A stretch of 64,000 nucleotides of DNA from Neopestalotiopsis rosae (taxonomy: Eukaryota > Ascomycota > Sordariomycetes > Amphisphaeriales > Sporocadaceae): assembly GCA_023078685.1 (NCBI GenBank), contig JALGAS010000004.1:1054001-1118000 (forward strand). Direction: 5' to 3'. The stretch's first letter is position 1; each line of letters starts with the position of its first letter. Both the position numbers and the translations under genes were made by a program. This document shows positions 1-10,722 of this stretch, one piece after another. Below the pieces are notes generated by a model, which made no database searches, was not told the origin of the DNA, and saw only the letters and a program-made list of their open reading frames with translations.

Positions 1-1
1 G

Positions 2-1189
2 CTAGCAGTCATTCCGCCTCCGGACGCTCGGTCTTATACGTGTAGACTCTGGTAGGGGCTTCTGTATGCGTCCAATTTCTGGACTCGTTCTCCTGATAGA
101 CCGTGTTGGACTACCTTCTCTCCTGATTTTTCGTGATTTTACGTACTCATTGAGTACTTGTGTGTATAGTGGTGACGATGATTGTTGACTAACCTTCGCG
201 GCTGGCAACATCGGCTTACTTGGTTCTTCTTGTAGTGGATACGACTTCATGTTATATTCGTTCCGAGGGGTTGGCGTTTCTGAATCATCCTCCACTGAGT
301 CCATAGCAGCTCCCGTCAACTCCACGCACTCTGCCGGTGCATGTAAGTCACGACTTTCGTGGGAGTGCTGGATATCAGCAATATCAGATACAGATGAAAA
401 CGGTGTATCATCATAATCATCATCTTGCGATGTCTCATCTTCGTCGCATTGGGAGGGCAGCCCCGAGTCCATGGCAGCATCGAATTCCTCGTCCGAATAA
501 GAAACGGCTCGAGTAGCTGTCAACGCGCCAAGCACATGATCCTCTGGATCTGCGTCAATGGGCGAAACAGCAGACGAGTTGCTGCACATGGTCATGGAGC
601 GCGGCGATGGGGGCAGATGGCTTGCTGGTAGTGAAGTCGTATGAATGGTAAGAGGTTCATGGGTAAGATAGTCATGGTCGTCATCATCAAAGAAAGGCTT
701 GCCCGAGTCTGCTGTAGAGACAGAGTCGATGGTGTCGATACAGTCGGCGAGAGAATCGGAGACGGAGGAAATAGTCGTCGAAGTCTGCGCGTCGTCATCG
801 CCATGGGTGTGATGCCATGGGTGCGACTCGGGAAGATATGAAGCAAAGTACCTCACGAGGGAATCGAGTGACCGTGTGCGAAAGAGCTGGATGGCGAACT
901 GCCACTGTTCGGTGCCGATGAGCTTGGGGTTGGCGATGATCTCGAACGAGGCGGACTCGAGGGTCTCGTTCAGCTCGCGCAAGCGCAATTCCTTGCGGTC
1001 GGCGAGCATGGCGTGGAACTCATCCTGGGTGCTTGCCGTGTTCGAAATTTCCCAGACATCGTGGTGGAAGGCCTCAGGGTCTTGTATAGAGGAAGGGAAA
1101 GTGTTGTACTGATCATGGAGAGTGGTGAAGAGGTCGTCCCTCTTCAAGCCAAACTTCCAGGCGGGCCATGTCCAGCCCCGGTCGTCCAT
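2..1189 (-). CDS. Acidic hypothetical protein, 395 aa
   Basis: I do not recognise a named domain. The single open frame starts with a true ATG at 1187-1189 and ends with TAG at 2-4, so it is complete although it touches the window edge. The first 120 residues look folded, with aromatic and charged helical sequence. The rest is acidic and Ser/Thr-rich with runs of Asp and Glu, then turns basic over the last 50 residues (RRTSPEIGRIQKP), so most of it is probably disordered. A possible intron lies near the C-terminus (GTTAGT donor at about 193-198), which could change the tail. The neighbouring kinase gene is divergent and 2.2 kb away. Length and composition fit a conserved filamentous-fungal protein of unknown function. 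Confidence 0.75.
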   Translation of the reverse strand: MDDRGWTWPAWKFGLKRDDLFTTLHDQYNTFPSSIQDPEAFHHDVWEISNTASTQDEFHAMLADRKELRLRELNETLESASFEIIANPKLIGTEQWQFAIQLFRTRSLDSLVRYFASYLPESHPWHHTHGDDDAQTSTTISSVSDSLADCIDTIDSVSTADSGKPFFDDDDHDYLTHEPLTIHTTSLPASHLPPSPRSMTMCSNSSAVSPIDADPEDHVLGALTATRAVSYSDEEFDAAMDSGLPSQCDEDETSQDDDYDDTPFSSVSDIADIQHSHESRDLHAPAECVELTGAAMDSVEDDSETPTPRNEYNMKSYPLQEEPSKPMLPAAKVSQQSSSPLYTQVLNEYVKSRKIRREGSPTRSIRRTSPEIGRIQKPLPESTRIRPSVRRRNDC

Positions 1190-3231
1190 GTCATACGTCT
1201 AGTAGGAAAGTATGTATCTATGGGGTATCGTAGAAAGGAATCCTGAGTGCGCCAAAACCGGAAAATAGAAAGATTGAAATGGGGTATCGGAAAATCGTCA
1301 AAGTTGTGCGTGGGTGCTGGTTGTGAGCGAGGAAGGCCGCTCAAGGCGTTCGTTCATATGTTGCTGTTGCTGCTTTTTGGGTCTCATCGGTACTTTTGAG
1401 CGACTCGTATCGTCTAACAACACGCTATAGAATCCATTTCGACCTGATAAATGCAATTTTTGAAGCTGTTGAAAGAATCGGGGTCACAAACTTCGTCTTC
1501 TTTTTTTGGCGGACGTGGGTTTTGCGATCGAGACTCTGAGACTTGCAACAACAACAACAGTATGGACAGGACAGCAGCAACAGCCCTTTGGTGGTGGGAG
1601 ACTCTGGATGAAAGAGCAGGTGGGCGATCGGCCCATCATCATTCAATTCTTGTCTGCCTGAGGCATCCAGGCATTTCAACTAATGTGGCCATTTTGGGGC
1701 TCAGGCAGACGCTAGCGTCAGACTTCGGGCACAAGATCGCTGCACCCAGACCTCAGCTGCCAATCAGAGCCTTTCAATATGCCGGTTGTGGAACATGGCG
1801 CCCAATCATCGGTGACGCATGATGAAAACAGCTACATAGTAAAATCCTTGCGGAATCCTGCAGCTCATTCGCGACTTCTCACCCCTTCTCATTCACACCC
1901 TCTCACAGAGAATTGCAGCAGACTAGAGCAAGCAGGGGGTGATTCTACTGATTATTCTTCCCCTCTTGTAAATGAGCTCGCATTGACACTTCAGAGAGAA
2001 CGCTGAACTCACACCCAAGAGTAATCAGGACACCCTCTTCCTGTCCCTTGAAGCAAGTCCAGAATCCAGAAGCCCCGAGCTGTCAAAGCCTGCCTGGGCA
2101 ACAGCAAGCCCGATCTAGGCTCGTTGGATGGGACAGTAAGCGGGAGGTCGTCATTGCTCTCGTATCAGCTCGACGCCCAGTCACCTCGTGCACACTTTTC
2201 TTTTGCCTCTGGCCAGAGACGAAGAAATATTGGGTATCTTTCACGTATCGTCACTTTTATTTAACCTTCCCATGAGCTTCTTCTTCTGTCACGTGGGGAT
2301 TGGTCAGTGAAGCCGCCATCCACTAGCCATGGCTTTGGCTTTCTGACTATAGATCTCCTGTTTGCGACCTTCGACAACCAAACAGCAGAAAGCTGAGCTA
2401 CTCCATTCGCCAACATATCCCGTACCTGCTCTAGTAGGCGCATTAGAGACAAAACCAAATAACAAGCCAAGGCACAATCCCACCTCTTCATTCAGGAACA
2501 ACTTGCCAAAGTTGCCAGCGACATGGCAATATAGTTTGAGTTGATTCAAACGTTTTCTTACCTTCACCATCTTTCAATAATCAGATCACCATGCTGGGTC
2601 ATTGCAATCAATTATATAGCCCACGGAGCGTCGTATTTTACTATAAATACTAGGCGATTGGGCACAGCTCAAGTGAGGGTAATACTAATCGCGTGTGCGG
2701 CACTGCGGGCTCTGCTCAAGTCATGCGGCGGCGCGTAGTAGCCTCATGAATGGCCCCCGTGGCTCAGCGAATCCTTCGAGGCAAGCCGTGCTCTGGCTCT
2801 TCGACTAGCACCGTTCTGTATCGACAAGTCTGCCCCATTGCCTACAGTCTATAGACAGTGTGAGGTTGCCTGCTCTGTAGGTCCATGGCGGCTCAGTATT
2901 AAAACCCATGTCCTCCAGTGCTCGAGTGTCCTAGCAGAGTGCCCGATGGGTCACCCCAGCCTGCGAGTAACAGCAGGTCTCCTCCCAGCACATCGGAACG
3001 CGGGATCAGCCGCACTAGACTTCTGACTGTTTCCATGACTCTGCTCTCTTCACCTCAATAATCTCGAGGCCCGTTTCCTGAACAGAGTCGAGGTCTCAAG
3101 GACAGTTCATCTGACAGGTCTTATACTTACATTACGTAGGACACAGACCTAGGGTTCTCTTTCCTCACTGTTTCCTAGACACGGAAACGGTCTCTTCAAA
3201 GTGTAAAAGCTTCCCCACATCGCTGCAGCCT
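1190..3231. other. Intergenic region between divergent genes
   Basis: About 2 kb shared by the divergent hypothetical gene and the protein kinase gene. Only short, unconvincing open frames occur on either strand. No RNA gene or repeat was recognised. It presumably holds both promoters and 5' leaders. Confidence 0.5.
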
Positions 3232-3290
3232 ATCTCATTTCTCTCATCTCTTCCTCTCTATTTCACCTTTGCTGCCTATACCCACGTAAC
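3232..3290 (+). promoter_or_regulatory. Pyrimidine-rich core promoter tract
   Basis: A C/T-rich stretch (ctcatttctctcatctcttc and following bases) lies about 90-150 nt upstream of the kinase ATG at 3380. CT-rich tracts before the start are common in highly transcribed filamentous-fungal genes. This is positional inference only; no transcription start was seen. Confidence 0.35.
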
Positions 3291-3379
3291 TAGCAGCTTC
3301 CTGGTCCCTCATCTCCAAACCCTATTTGTCATTTATATGTCCACGATTTCAACGCTCTTCCCCAGACTGCTGCCTCGTC

Positions 3380-5221
3380 ATGGGGGACGAGTACCCTTCA
3401 GAGGAGAGGACGGAGCCCTTCTCCGAGTCCGAACTGCATTTGCGTCTGTCCCGGAATGTCGAGGTCTCCGAGAGTTTCGAGAGCTTTGAAGATGACACCG
3501 TTCCGCTGGATGACTTGATCATTGATGACGACCACCACCAACAAGGAATCCGGATCTTGGTCAGACCTCTGACTCGCACTCGCTCAGTCAGTCCTGGTAG
3601 CGATAATTGCGAATGGCTGGCACTCCGCGCCGAGGTGGCCGACGCACAGCGCCCAAAGTCCAAAGTTCTGGCGGTGACTCAGACCTCCAAAGACATCAAC
3701 TTTTCGCTAAGGATACCTGGTGAGACTGGTTTAGACGAGACCAGGCCACCCATTTGGTGTGAACTCTACTATGATCCAGCGAGCAGCAATCAAATACTTC
3801 TCAATAGATCAGACATTCCTATTGCCTTGGCGAGACTCTCGCTGTCGTCGGAATCCGACGATGGTGCCGCTTATGACCAGGAGGTAATCCCAGGAACCAC
3901 AATGGAACTCTCACCTGGCTCGTGGCGGATAAGCTTGTACGGGTCAGACATACTGGACTTTCGGATCCTAGCCAAACTCCCCGCTGCGCTCTGGATACCT
4001 CAAGAGGACTCCAGTCCTCCATCATTTGTCACCAGCAATGCTCTACTCAACTCATCCGGGAAGCGCTCATTCTCTCCCGATGACTCCGAGGACGAGGATA
4101 CTGTCTCCGGAAAGCGTGTTCGGACAGAGGAGTCAAAGGACGATGATGGTGTGATCATGTTTTATCCTCGTCCTACTGCCGAGCCGCTCGTATTCCCGCT
4201 CCCTCACTCTCGCAAAGGCAAAGAGGTTTCAATCCCTAATGGCCAGGCGCTCCTTCAAGTGCAAAAGGATGAGACTGTCTCTATCCCTGGTGGCGAGCTG
4301 GATGAATACCTGTTGACCAAGCGCAACCAAATTGCAACGACAGCGGCGTCCTCTGTCTTTACCGCTGAACACTCTCAGGTTCCAGATGGCGTCATTACCG
4401 TCAAAGTTCTCAAGACTCGGGGCACAAATCCCAATGCCAGACCTCAGGACAACCATAGAAACGTCATTCGGCAAGCCGATATCTGGCTTCGCGAGTACAG
4501 GAGCCAAGAAGATATGAAGCACAAATCCATAGTAAAGCTCTATGGAGGTGATGCCCGATACCTGTCATTATATATGGAGCACATTGACGGCAAGGATCTG
4601 GCTGCTCGAGGAGTATGGCGTGACACGGGTAGTGACGTGTTTCTCGGCACCAGAACCGATGCACTCAGGATCCTCAAGGACATTGCAGGCGCTTTGAACT
4701 ACGTACACCAGAGGCGAAGGGTGCACAACGATATCAAACCCGCCAACATTCTTTATTCGCCAGACCGTGGAGCTGTGCTGTGCGACTTTGGACTGTCGAC
4801 GCGGTACAGTGACCCGGCAACCAATGGAGGTACGCCCTACTACGTGCCACCCGAGTTCATTGGGCAAAAGCTACGTGGCAGTGCCTCCGACGTCTGGGCG
4901 CTCGGAGTTACCATGCTCTACGTGCTCAAGAAGATCACATTCCCGGACGCTCGTGGCCGTCAGGGACATCCCAAGCAGCTGTACTGGATGATTGCAGAGA
5001 TCAACAGACGGACACACCACTCATCAACCAACAAGACTCCATCCGCAGTATACCAGATGCAACAATGGTTGAGCGAGGTGAATGCAGCAAAAGCCAAACT
5101 CAATCCTAGAGACAAGTTGCACGTCTTGGTCTCACAAATGTTGACCCCGAGTCCTAACCAGCGCATCACCATGGCAAAGGTGATGAACGAGCTTTCCAAG
5201 GACGCTACACTGGACAATTGA
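3380..5221 (+). CDS. Divergent Ser/Thr protein kinase, 613 aa
   Basis: The C-terminal half is a protein kinase domain, about residues 300-590. Visible signatures are the VAIK-type lysine K342 in VITVKVLK, the catalytic loop HNDIKPANIL with D451, the DFG motif at D469, and an APE equivalent in TPYYVPPEF. The catalytic loop reads HND instead of HRD, so this is a non-RD kinase, but all core catalytic residues are present and it should be active. The glycine-rich loop is poorly conserved. The N-terminal 290 residues are acidic and contain a beta-rich stretch I cannot assign, then a low-complexity DDSEDED region. The open frame extends 18 codons upstream but only from a TTG, so I chose the ATG at 3380. 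It has one exon. Substrates are unknown; it may be one of the fungus-specific kinases. Confidence 0.85.
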   Translation: MGDEYPSEERTEPFSESELHLRLSRNVEVSESFESFEDDTVPLDDLIIDDDHHQQGIRILVRPLTRTRSVSPGSDNCEWLALRAEVADAQRPKSKVLAVTQTSKDINFSLRIPGETGLDETRPPIWCELYYDPASSNQILLNRSDIPIALARLSLSSESDDGAAYDQEVIPGTTMELSPGSWRISLYGSDILDFRILAKLPAALWIPQEDSSPPSFVTSNALLNSSGKRSFSPDDSEDEDTVSGKRVRTEESKDDDGVIMFYPRPTAEPLVFPLPHSRKGKEVSIPNGQALLQVQKDETVSIPGGELDEYLLTKRNQIATTAASSVFTAEHSQVPDGVITVKVLKTRGTNPNARPQDNHRNVIRQADIWLREYRSQEDMKHKSIVKLYGGDARYLSLYMEHIDGKDLAARGVWRDTGSDVFLGTRTDALRILKDIAGALNYVHQRRRVHNDIKPANILYSPDRGAVLCDFGLSTRYSDPATNGGTPYYVPPEFIGQKLRGSASDVWALGVTMLYVLKKITFPDARGRQGHPKQLYWMIAEINRRTHHSSTNKTPSAVYQMQQWLSEVNAAKAKLNPRDKLHVLVSQMLTPSPNQRITMAKVMNELSKDATLDN

Positions 5222-5886
5222 AAGAATCCTCACATTTTTGTCATATCGCCTGATTTTGTCATTTATTCGAACATCAAACCGAGAGCAAGCATACACCTAT
5301 CGAAATTATACCTTTGTATACATCTGATTGTTTCCCCTGTTGATCTGGCTGCGCGGCAGCCACCTGTGTGTAACACGCCACAGCAGGTGTATCACGCCTG
5401 TACTACAAGCGCGGCTGTGGTATCTCTTTTTTTTCTTACCCTCATATCGAGCGATTTTACGCAGAAAGACCCATTATGTTGGCGCATGGTTCAGAGCATT
5501 AATGACAACCTTGGGCTCTTGTTGAATTGTTTTCAGATTTGCATTTAGACAGCAGGAAGCATTTTGAGACGACGATGACGCGGGATTTGGTGTTTTTGAT
5601 GATGACACGGCATAGGAGGTACAACATTCAAATGTGCGTCATCTCGAGTTTTGCATTGCCTTTCCTTCTAGTCATTTCTTCAGAGCATGGCTGACCACGT
5701 TGTCGCTACGTTAGATATATGCGCATGATACCCCAATCTTGTTTCAATGAACATTTTATTTTATTTCGATGGTCTTCTGTGAGCTTGTTGTCTTGGTGTT
5801 GCCGCAATGAGGACTTAAGACTTGCTCAATCTGGGAGAGATGAATCCCTTGAGATATGAATTTGGTGAGGGATGAACCTGAAGCCG
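5222..5886. other. Intergenic, convergent 3' ends
   Basis: The region separates the convergent kinase and BIM1-like genes. Only shadow open frames are present. It should contain both polyadenylation regions. No repeat or RNA gene was seen. Confidence 0.5.
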
Positions 5887-6639
5887 CTAGATACCCATGC
5901 CTGTAGCAAACAAGATCAGCATTCCGACCAGTCCAGCCAGCGCAGCGGTGTTGGCGGATGCAGCCTGGGCCACAGCGCCAGAAGTGCCGCTTGTCGTGTT
6001 GGAACCCGACTCGGGAACCGGCTCATTGGCGTTGGCAGACGAATTGGCCGAGATGACGAGGGCTGACTGCGTGGTATTGACACAGACACCATCAGCGGGG
6101 CCAGGAGCGCCATCAACGAGGATGATGTCGGCACAGTTGTACAGGGCGGTGCCGGACTGGCCCACGGTAACGACCTGGATGCTGGCATTGGTGCCATTGT
6201 TGGCGACGAGACCCTCAGGAAGCTCGAGCAGAGGGAGACAAAAGGTGCCGTTGCCGGTCACGTTGAGGAACTCGGGCGTGAGCGAAATGTTGAAGTTGGT
6301 CACATTGTCGCCGAGGCCGAGGTTGACAAAGACGTAGGTCCAGGCGTGGTGCAGCTCGAGGGACACGGCGCCGCCGGTGAGGGGCCACTGGGTGCGGTTT
6401 CCGGTTCCATCGGGGACGTTGGCGCCTTTGGAAGTGAATTTGTGTCAGTGAAATGCTCAGACAACAAAGAGAGAGAGAAAAGTCATTTTTGAAGTTTTCA
6501 ACTCACAAGGATAGTCGTATTGCGAGTAGGGACCATCCTCGACCATCAGAGTGTCGGCGCGCCACTCGGGATACTCGATGCCGAAGTGGGCAGTGGCGAG
6601 CTGGGCGGCAGCTACGAGAGCATAGACGGAGAACTGCAT
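5887..6639 (-). CDS. BIM1-like (X325) secreted copper-binding GPI protein, 223 aa
   Basis: Two exons, 6507-6639 and 5887-6425, joined by a GTGAGT...AAG intron, give 223 residues. Residues 1-17 are a signal peptide ending LATA, so the mature protein begins with His18 in HFGIEYPEWR. An N-terminal histidine in this setting is the hallmark of the X325/BIM1 family, which is related to lytic polysaccharide monooxygenases and whose studied member Bim1 takes part in copper uptake. Family-typical segments follow: YPC after the start, NRTQWPL(T)GG, several N-glycosylation sites, and paired cysteines. The C-terminus is Ser/Asn/Ala-rich with a final hydrophobic segment (GLVGMLILFATG), as expected for a GPI anchor signal. 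It probably acts at the cell surface in copper binding. Catalysis on polysaccharide is not implied. Confidence 0.88.
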
Positions 6640-7936
6640 CTTAGTGTTTGGTTCTTGGACGTCGTTGTGATAAAAATTGATCAGGTGCTTGAGCAGACGC
6701 AAACAAAACCCAGTTATGACAGACGAGCTGACTTTTGAAGCTTAAGCGGGACCGGCAAAGTTTATGGAAAAATAAAAGATGCAGGTCCAATGTCAGTCAA
6801 GGAAAGAGCTGGACCTCGAGGTTGCGTGCTTGTGCTGCAAAGAGTATGTGCTGTTTGCGTTGCGCCGTGTCTCGAGCTGCAGTATAAGAGAACAGGTCCA
6901 ATGTATGGGGCAGAGGAGTGGTGATATTGATGCTGCCGAGAGATGGCTAGCTTGAGCTCCGTAGAAGATATTTGTACCCCTCTCCAAGCACCCAACGCTC
7001 CTGCCCTTCCAACTGTATAAGCCCGCCGTCTTGGCTCTGCAGTGCTAGAGGCACAACGTTAAAATCAAGCTTACTTGACGCCAATCAGAACGCTGCAGGG
7101 TCAACTGGGGCGGCAAGGTGGCGTGCGGGCGTCAGTTGTTAGGACATTTGAATAATTGCTCAAAAGCTCTCATGTCCATGCGGAGTTTGGTGGTACAATC
7201 AGTGCTCGGAAAGATGCTACTATCCATGATTCGTTAATCAATGTCTTTATAGGCTGATACTTGTGCTACCTGGTTTGAGTGTTAATTATGGATCCAGGTA
7301 TACAAACATCCACAGCCGCGGGATGTGTAGTCCACACAAACGCTCTGCAAGATGAAAAGCATTGATACCGACAACAGACTCCTAATTCCTCAAAGTGTTC
7401 ATACGGTAAGGCTTGAGCAATACAAATTGTTTTGACCGATACTACAATTCAACTTCCTTTATAATAAGTGCGCGTAAAGTTAGGAAGGTTCCTATAAAGG
7501 TATGCTTGAACTGCACTAACGTTGAAGCTGTCAAGGACCTGGCTGCTTACGTCGGGAGCTCGTTAGCATTTCTAACACCCTCATACAATAGACACCATTT
7601 CCGACATCACTCATGTTATCATTGCCGTCGAGGCTCACACTTGTTCAATTATGAACAACGAATAACAGCAAAGTGAAAGAATTAAAACAGTGGACTTGAG
7701 CCTAGTCAAAGTGTCCGCTTTGCCTTCGCGTCGATCATGGCCGACACCAGATTTGGACAGCTCGGACAAGAAAAATGCCCCTCACTTCCCGAAGACCCGC
7801 CAGTCTCTTGGCTCCCCAGTAACGCTTTGTTACGAGACATATTCAGCACGTTCAACGACATTTCCAAGGCGACACAATCAGAAAAGGATATTCATCAGGT
7901 GGCTTGCAAGTGTTGTGCAAAGCCTAATCCAGCAAA
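6640..7936. other. Intergenic region between divergent genes
   Basis: About 1.3 kb shared by the BIM1-like gene and the class II aldolase gene. It is moderately AT-rich, with no coding frame that carries conserved sequence. I see no repeat or RNA gene. Confidence 0.45.
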
Positions 7937-8795
7937 ATGTCGGATGAAGACGCCCAGGCGGAGGAGCTACAGACCATCCGCCGAAAGCTCATTTCGGGGT
8001 CCCATATACTGCACTATCACAACGTCCTCGACGCATACGGGCACCTATCGTGCCGGCACCCGTCCAGACCTGATGTATTCATCATGTCGCGAGAAGCCGC
8101 TCCGGGCACCATTACATCACCAGACGATCTGATAGAGTATTACGTGTCCAATGCCGAGCCCGTCGATGCTGGCGCAGCCAAAGGCTTTGCGGAGAGGCAT
8201 ATTCACAGCGAGATTTACAAGCAGTATCCCGACACCAAGGCGGTTCTACACAGCCATGCCGATTCTGTAATTCCGTATACCATCAATGGCGTACCGATGT
8301 GAGTACAAGACCCAGGATTTTCATGAGATAACATTTCCTCAGCTGACTTTTGCCCCTAGGCGCCCCTGCTACCACATGGCCGGTTTCCTCGGCAACTGGG
8401 TAAACGTATTCGACATTGCCGGGTCCTACCGCCCGGGCGACAAGCGGGACATGCTGGTGCGCAGCGAGCACCTGGGCGCGGCGCTGGCGGCCTGCTTCGC
8501 GTACGAGCAGTCGGTGGTGCTGATGCGGGGCCACGGCTTCACGGCCGTGGGCCCGAACGTCGAGGAGTGCGTGCTGCGCGGCGTCTACACGCTGCGCAAC
8601 GCCGCCATCCAGACGGCGTCGCTCACGGCGCTGGCCGCTTACGGGAGCCGTGACGGACCCCTCCAGCCCATCAAGTACCTCAGCCCCGAGGAGGCGGCGG
8701 CCTCGCGCGAGATGACGGCGTGGTCGGCGCAGCGGCCTTGGAAGCTTTGGGTCAAGGAGGTGGAGGCTTGTAATTTGTATCAAAATACTGCTTGA
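7937..8795 (+). CDS. Class II aldolase/adducin domain protein, 265 aa
   Basis: Two exons (7937-8298, 8360-8795) with a GTGAGT...TAG intron of 61 nt give 265 residues. The protein is a single class II aldolase/adducin fold. The motif GHLSCRHP lies near residue 37. The first metal-binding pair is the HSH of VLHSHADSV, and the third metal ligand is in MRGHGFTAVG. These three histidines hold a divalent metal, usually zinc, in sugar-phosphate aldolases and decarboxylases of this family. Length is normal for the family. In fungi such proteins are usually cytosolic and of unknown substrate, so I do not assign a specific reaction. Exon 2 is markedly GC-rich compared with the flanks. The start follows AAAATG at 7937; an overlapping upstream frame was rejected. 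Confidence 0.88.
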
Positions 8796-9438
8796 GATGG
8801 GGACTCTTGAGAGTGTGCCCTGGATTCCCGTTTTCGGATAGTTGTACAAGTAACACGCAGTACTCGGCTGGTCACAATTCACATATTCACCCCCGTTTCT
8901 TCTACAGGCTGAATGGCCCATCGCTTCGCGGCCACAAAGTAGCGAAGGAGGGAACCGAGGGCTACACAGCATATCAAGCACAGAATATTTGAGGAATCTA
9001 GCGCGTGGTTTGCGAGAGAAGGTTTATTATTGTTGGTGAAGCTGTACAAGTATCTATCTACTCAGGTGTCATCTGAGAAAGTCGTTTCCTTTGTGCCCTT
9101 CTGACATGCACAGTAACAGTGAGTCTGTTGTCCAAGTAGAACACAGACTTACAAGGCTTTTAACTTATTCGCAAGGCAGTGAAAAGCATAAACCGTTTTC
9201 CGATAGAGACAATCCACAAAGAAACGCATTGCTGTCCGGGCATCATCGCATGATCGTTATCCTCATACCAAGCTCTCCTTGTGCCCTTGACCTCTCAAAT
9301 CATTGCAAATGGGAGAATGCGTCGCTTCAACACCCTTGGTGATCCCTTCTCAAACTCCAAACTGGGTGTATCCTTGGGTGCTATCTTTGCACCGTCCTCG
9401 TGAACTAGCCTTTTGAGGACCTTTGGGGTGCATTGGTC
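8796..9438. other. Intergenic, convergent 3' ends
   Basis: The 3' flanks of the class II aldolase and F-box genes. No coding frame or RNA gene could be supported. Confidence 0.45.
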
Positions 9439-10722
9439 TCAATAACCGATGTGCAGACGCTTGAAAGGCATGGCACTGATCAGATCATCTGATTCTTCTT
9501 TGCTGATTGTTTCGATTTCATCCTCGTCGATAGCGCGCATGTAGTCGTACACGCTCTCCTTGATGGTACGACTGGCAGCCTCAGCGCCTTCCCAGCTGAA
9601 AGGGTGCCAGTCTTCAGTGTCTTGATGCATATCGCCCTCCCATGTGTCGTCATCGAAGCCTCCTACCACGAGGATTTCTTCGGATCCTAACTTGCGAATA
9701 TTGTATGCGTAGAGATAGTGCCATTGTTGGTCTTCGATAATAGTTCGATGCAAACGAATGCACTCAAGGCTGTCCTTGTGCCGATTGAGGAACCTAAGAA
9801 AGTCGCGTTCGGAATGGCGGCCATACTCCAGGCGTAGTTGTTTCAAGCGGGGCATTATGGAACCGTCTGTACTGCATAACGGGAACGACTTGAGGAGACC
9901 GTAGTTGCTCCACGGGCGGGGGATACCAACCAAGGTCAGATTCTCAAGCTTGACGAAGGAGGTGTACGGCAGTCGGTAGTCGCTATCGAGATGAAGCTGG
10001 AGCTCCAATGTGCGCACGCTCTGCAGAAGATTGGGATTCTGTGGGAGCACTGTCTTGGGATGTCCGATACAGCGCATGCTCAAGGTCTCCAGCGAGGCAG
10101 GCAAACAGCCCCCAACCTTGAAGAGGGAGTTGCAAATCTCGCGATGGCCTTTTTTCAGGTAGGTGGAGTCCTTGAGGGTCAAACCATTGACAGCCATGAT
10201 GACGTCTCTGGTTGATCGTGTCTGCCAGGGTCTGCTTGCACCGACTTGCATTGTTTCGTCGCTGATTTCGAGCTTCTTGAGGGAAGGGAAACTCTGGAGA
10301 ATCGTTTGAAGAGTTTGGCGAAGGTTACGACCCCAGAGCTCTTGCACTCTTTCGTGATAGACCGCAGTGCGATCGAACTCGTTTCTGACATCCTTCTCGC
10401 TAATTCTGAAAGACTCGTCAATATTGTGGGCCACGGCCGAACGATAGTACTCCGAGTAGTATTTCCATTCCGCGATGAACGCGATGTCCATTCTGCCTGT
10501 GTCGATAACAAGGTGGTTCACATTTGACGCAAGGTGCGGTGTGCCGGCGATGTTTGCAACCTTGTCGACGTGTCCAGGGGAGATGTGAATGCACAGCTTG
10601 CGATGGCTGTACCGTGCTCCCACGGCGGCTGCCTCCTTAGATACGACTCTGAGGCTGGCCGCGTCTCTCTGCGGCAGGTCCGCAAAGATTGCGTCCATCA
10701 GTTCTATAGGAAGTCGCTCCAT
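9439..10722 (-). CDS. F-box protein, 427 aa
   Basis: An F-box starts at the first residue: MERLPIELMDAIFADLPQRD, followed by LRVVSK, which is the standard L-P-x-E/L core that binds Skp1 in SCF ubiquitin ligases. The remainder is leucine-rich in an irregular way (LKKLEISDET, SLETLSMRCIG, LENLTLVGIPR, LKQLRLEYGR), matching the degenerate leucine-rich repeats common in fungal F-box proteins and probably forming the substrate-binding arc. It is a single exon. The open frame extends 33 codons upstream, but only from a TTG; the ATG at 10720-10722 places the F-box at the N-terminus as usual. Ubiquitin-ligase adaptor is the likely role; the target is unknown. Confidence 0.82.
   Translation of the reverse strand: MERLPIELMDAIFADLPQRDAASLRVVSKEAAAVGARYSHRKLCIHISPGHVDKVANIAGTPHLASNVNHLVIDTGRMDIAFIAEWKYYSEYYRSAVAHNIDESFRISEKDVRNEFDRTAVYHERVQELWGRNLRQTLQTILQSFPSLKKLEISDETMQVGASRPWQTRSTRDVIMAVNGLTLKDSTYLKKGHREICNSLFKVGGCLPASLETLSMRCIGHPKTVLPQNPNLLQSVRTLELQLHLDSDYRLPYTSFVKLENLTLVGIPRPWSNYGLLKSFPLCSTDGSIMPRLKQLRLEYGRHSERDFLRFLNRHKDSLECIRLHRTIIEDQQWHYLYAYNIRKLGSEEILVVGGFDDDTWEGDMHQDTEDWHPFSWEGAEAASRTIKESVYDYMRAIDEDEIETISKEESDDLISAMPFKRLHIGY

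Noticed and set aside
5897..6337. 146-residue plus-strand frame opposite the BIM1-like gene
   Set aside because: Reverse-strand shadow of the GPI-anchor coding region; no protein family recognised.
7737..8132. Overlapping plus-strand frame at the start of the class II aldolase gene
   Set aside because: The other frame (7937) carries the conserved aldolase sequence; this one does not.
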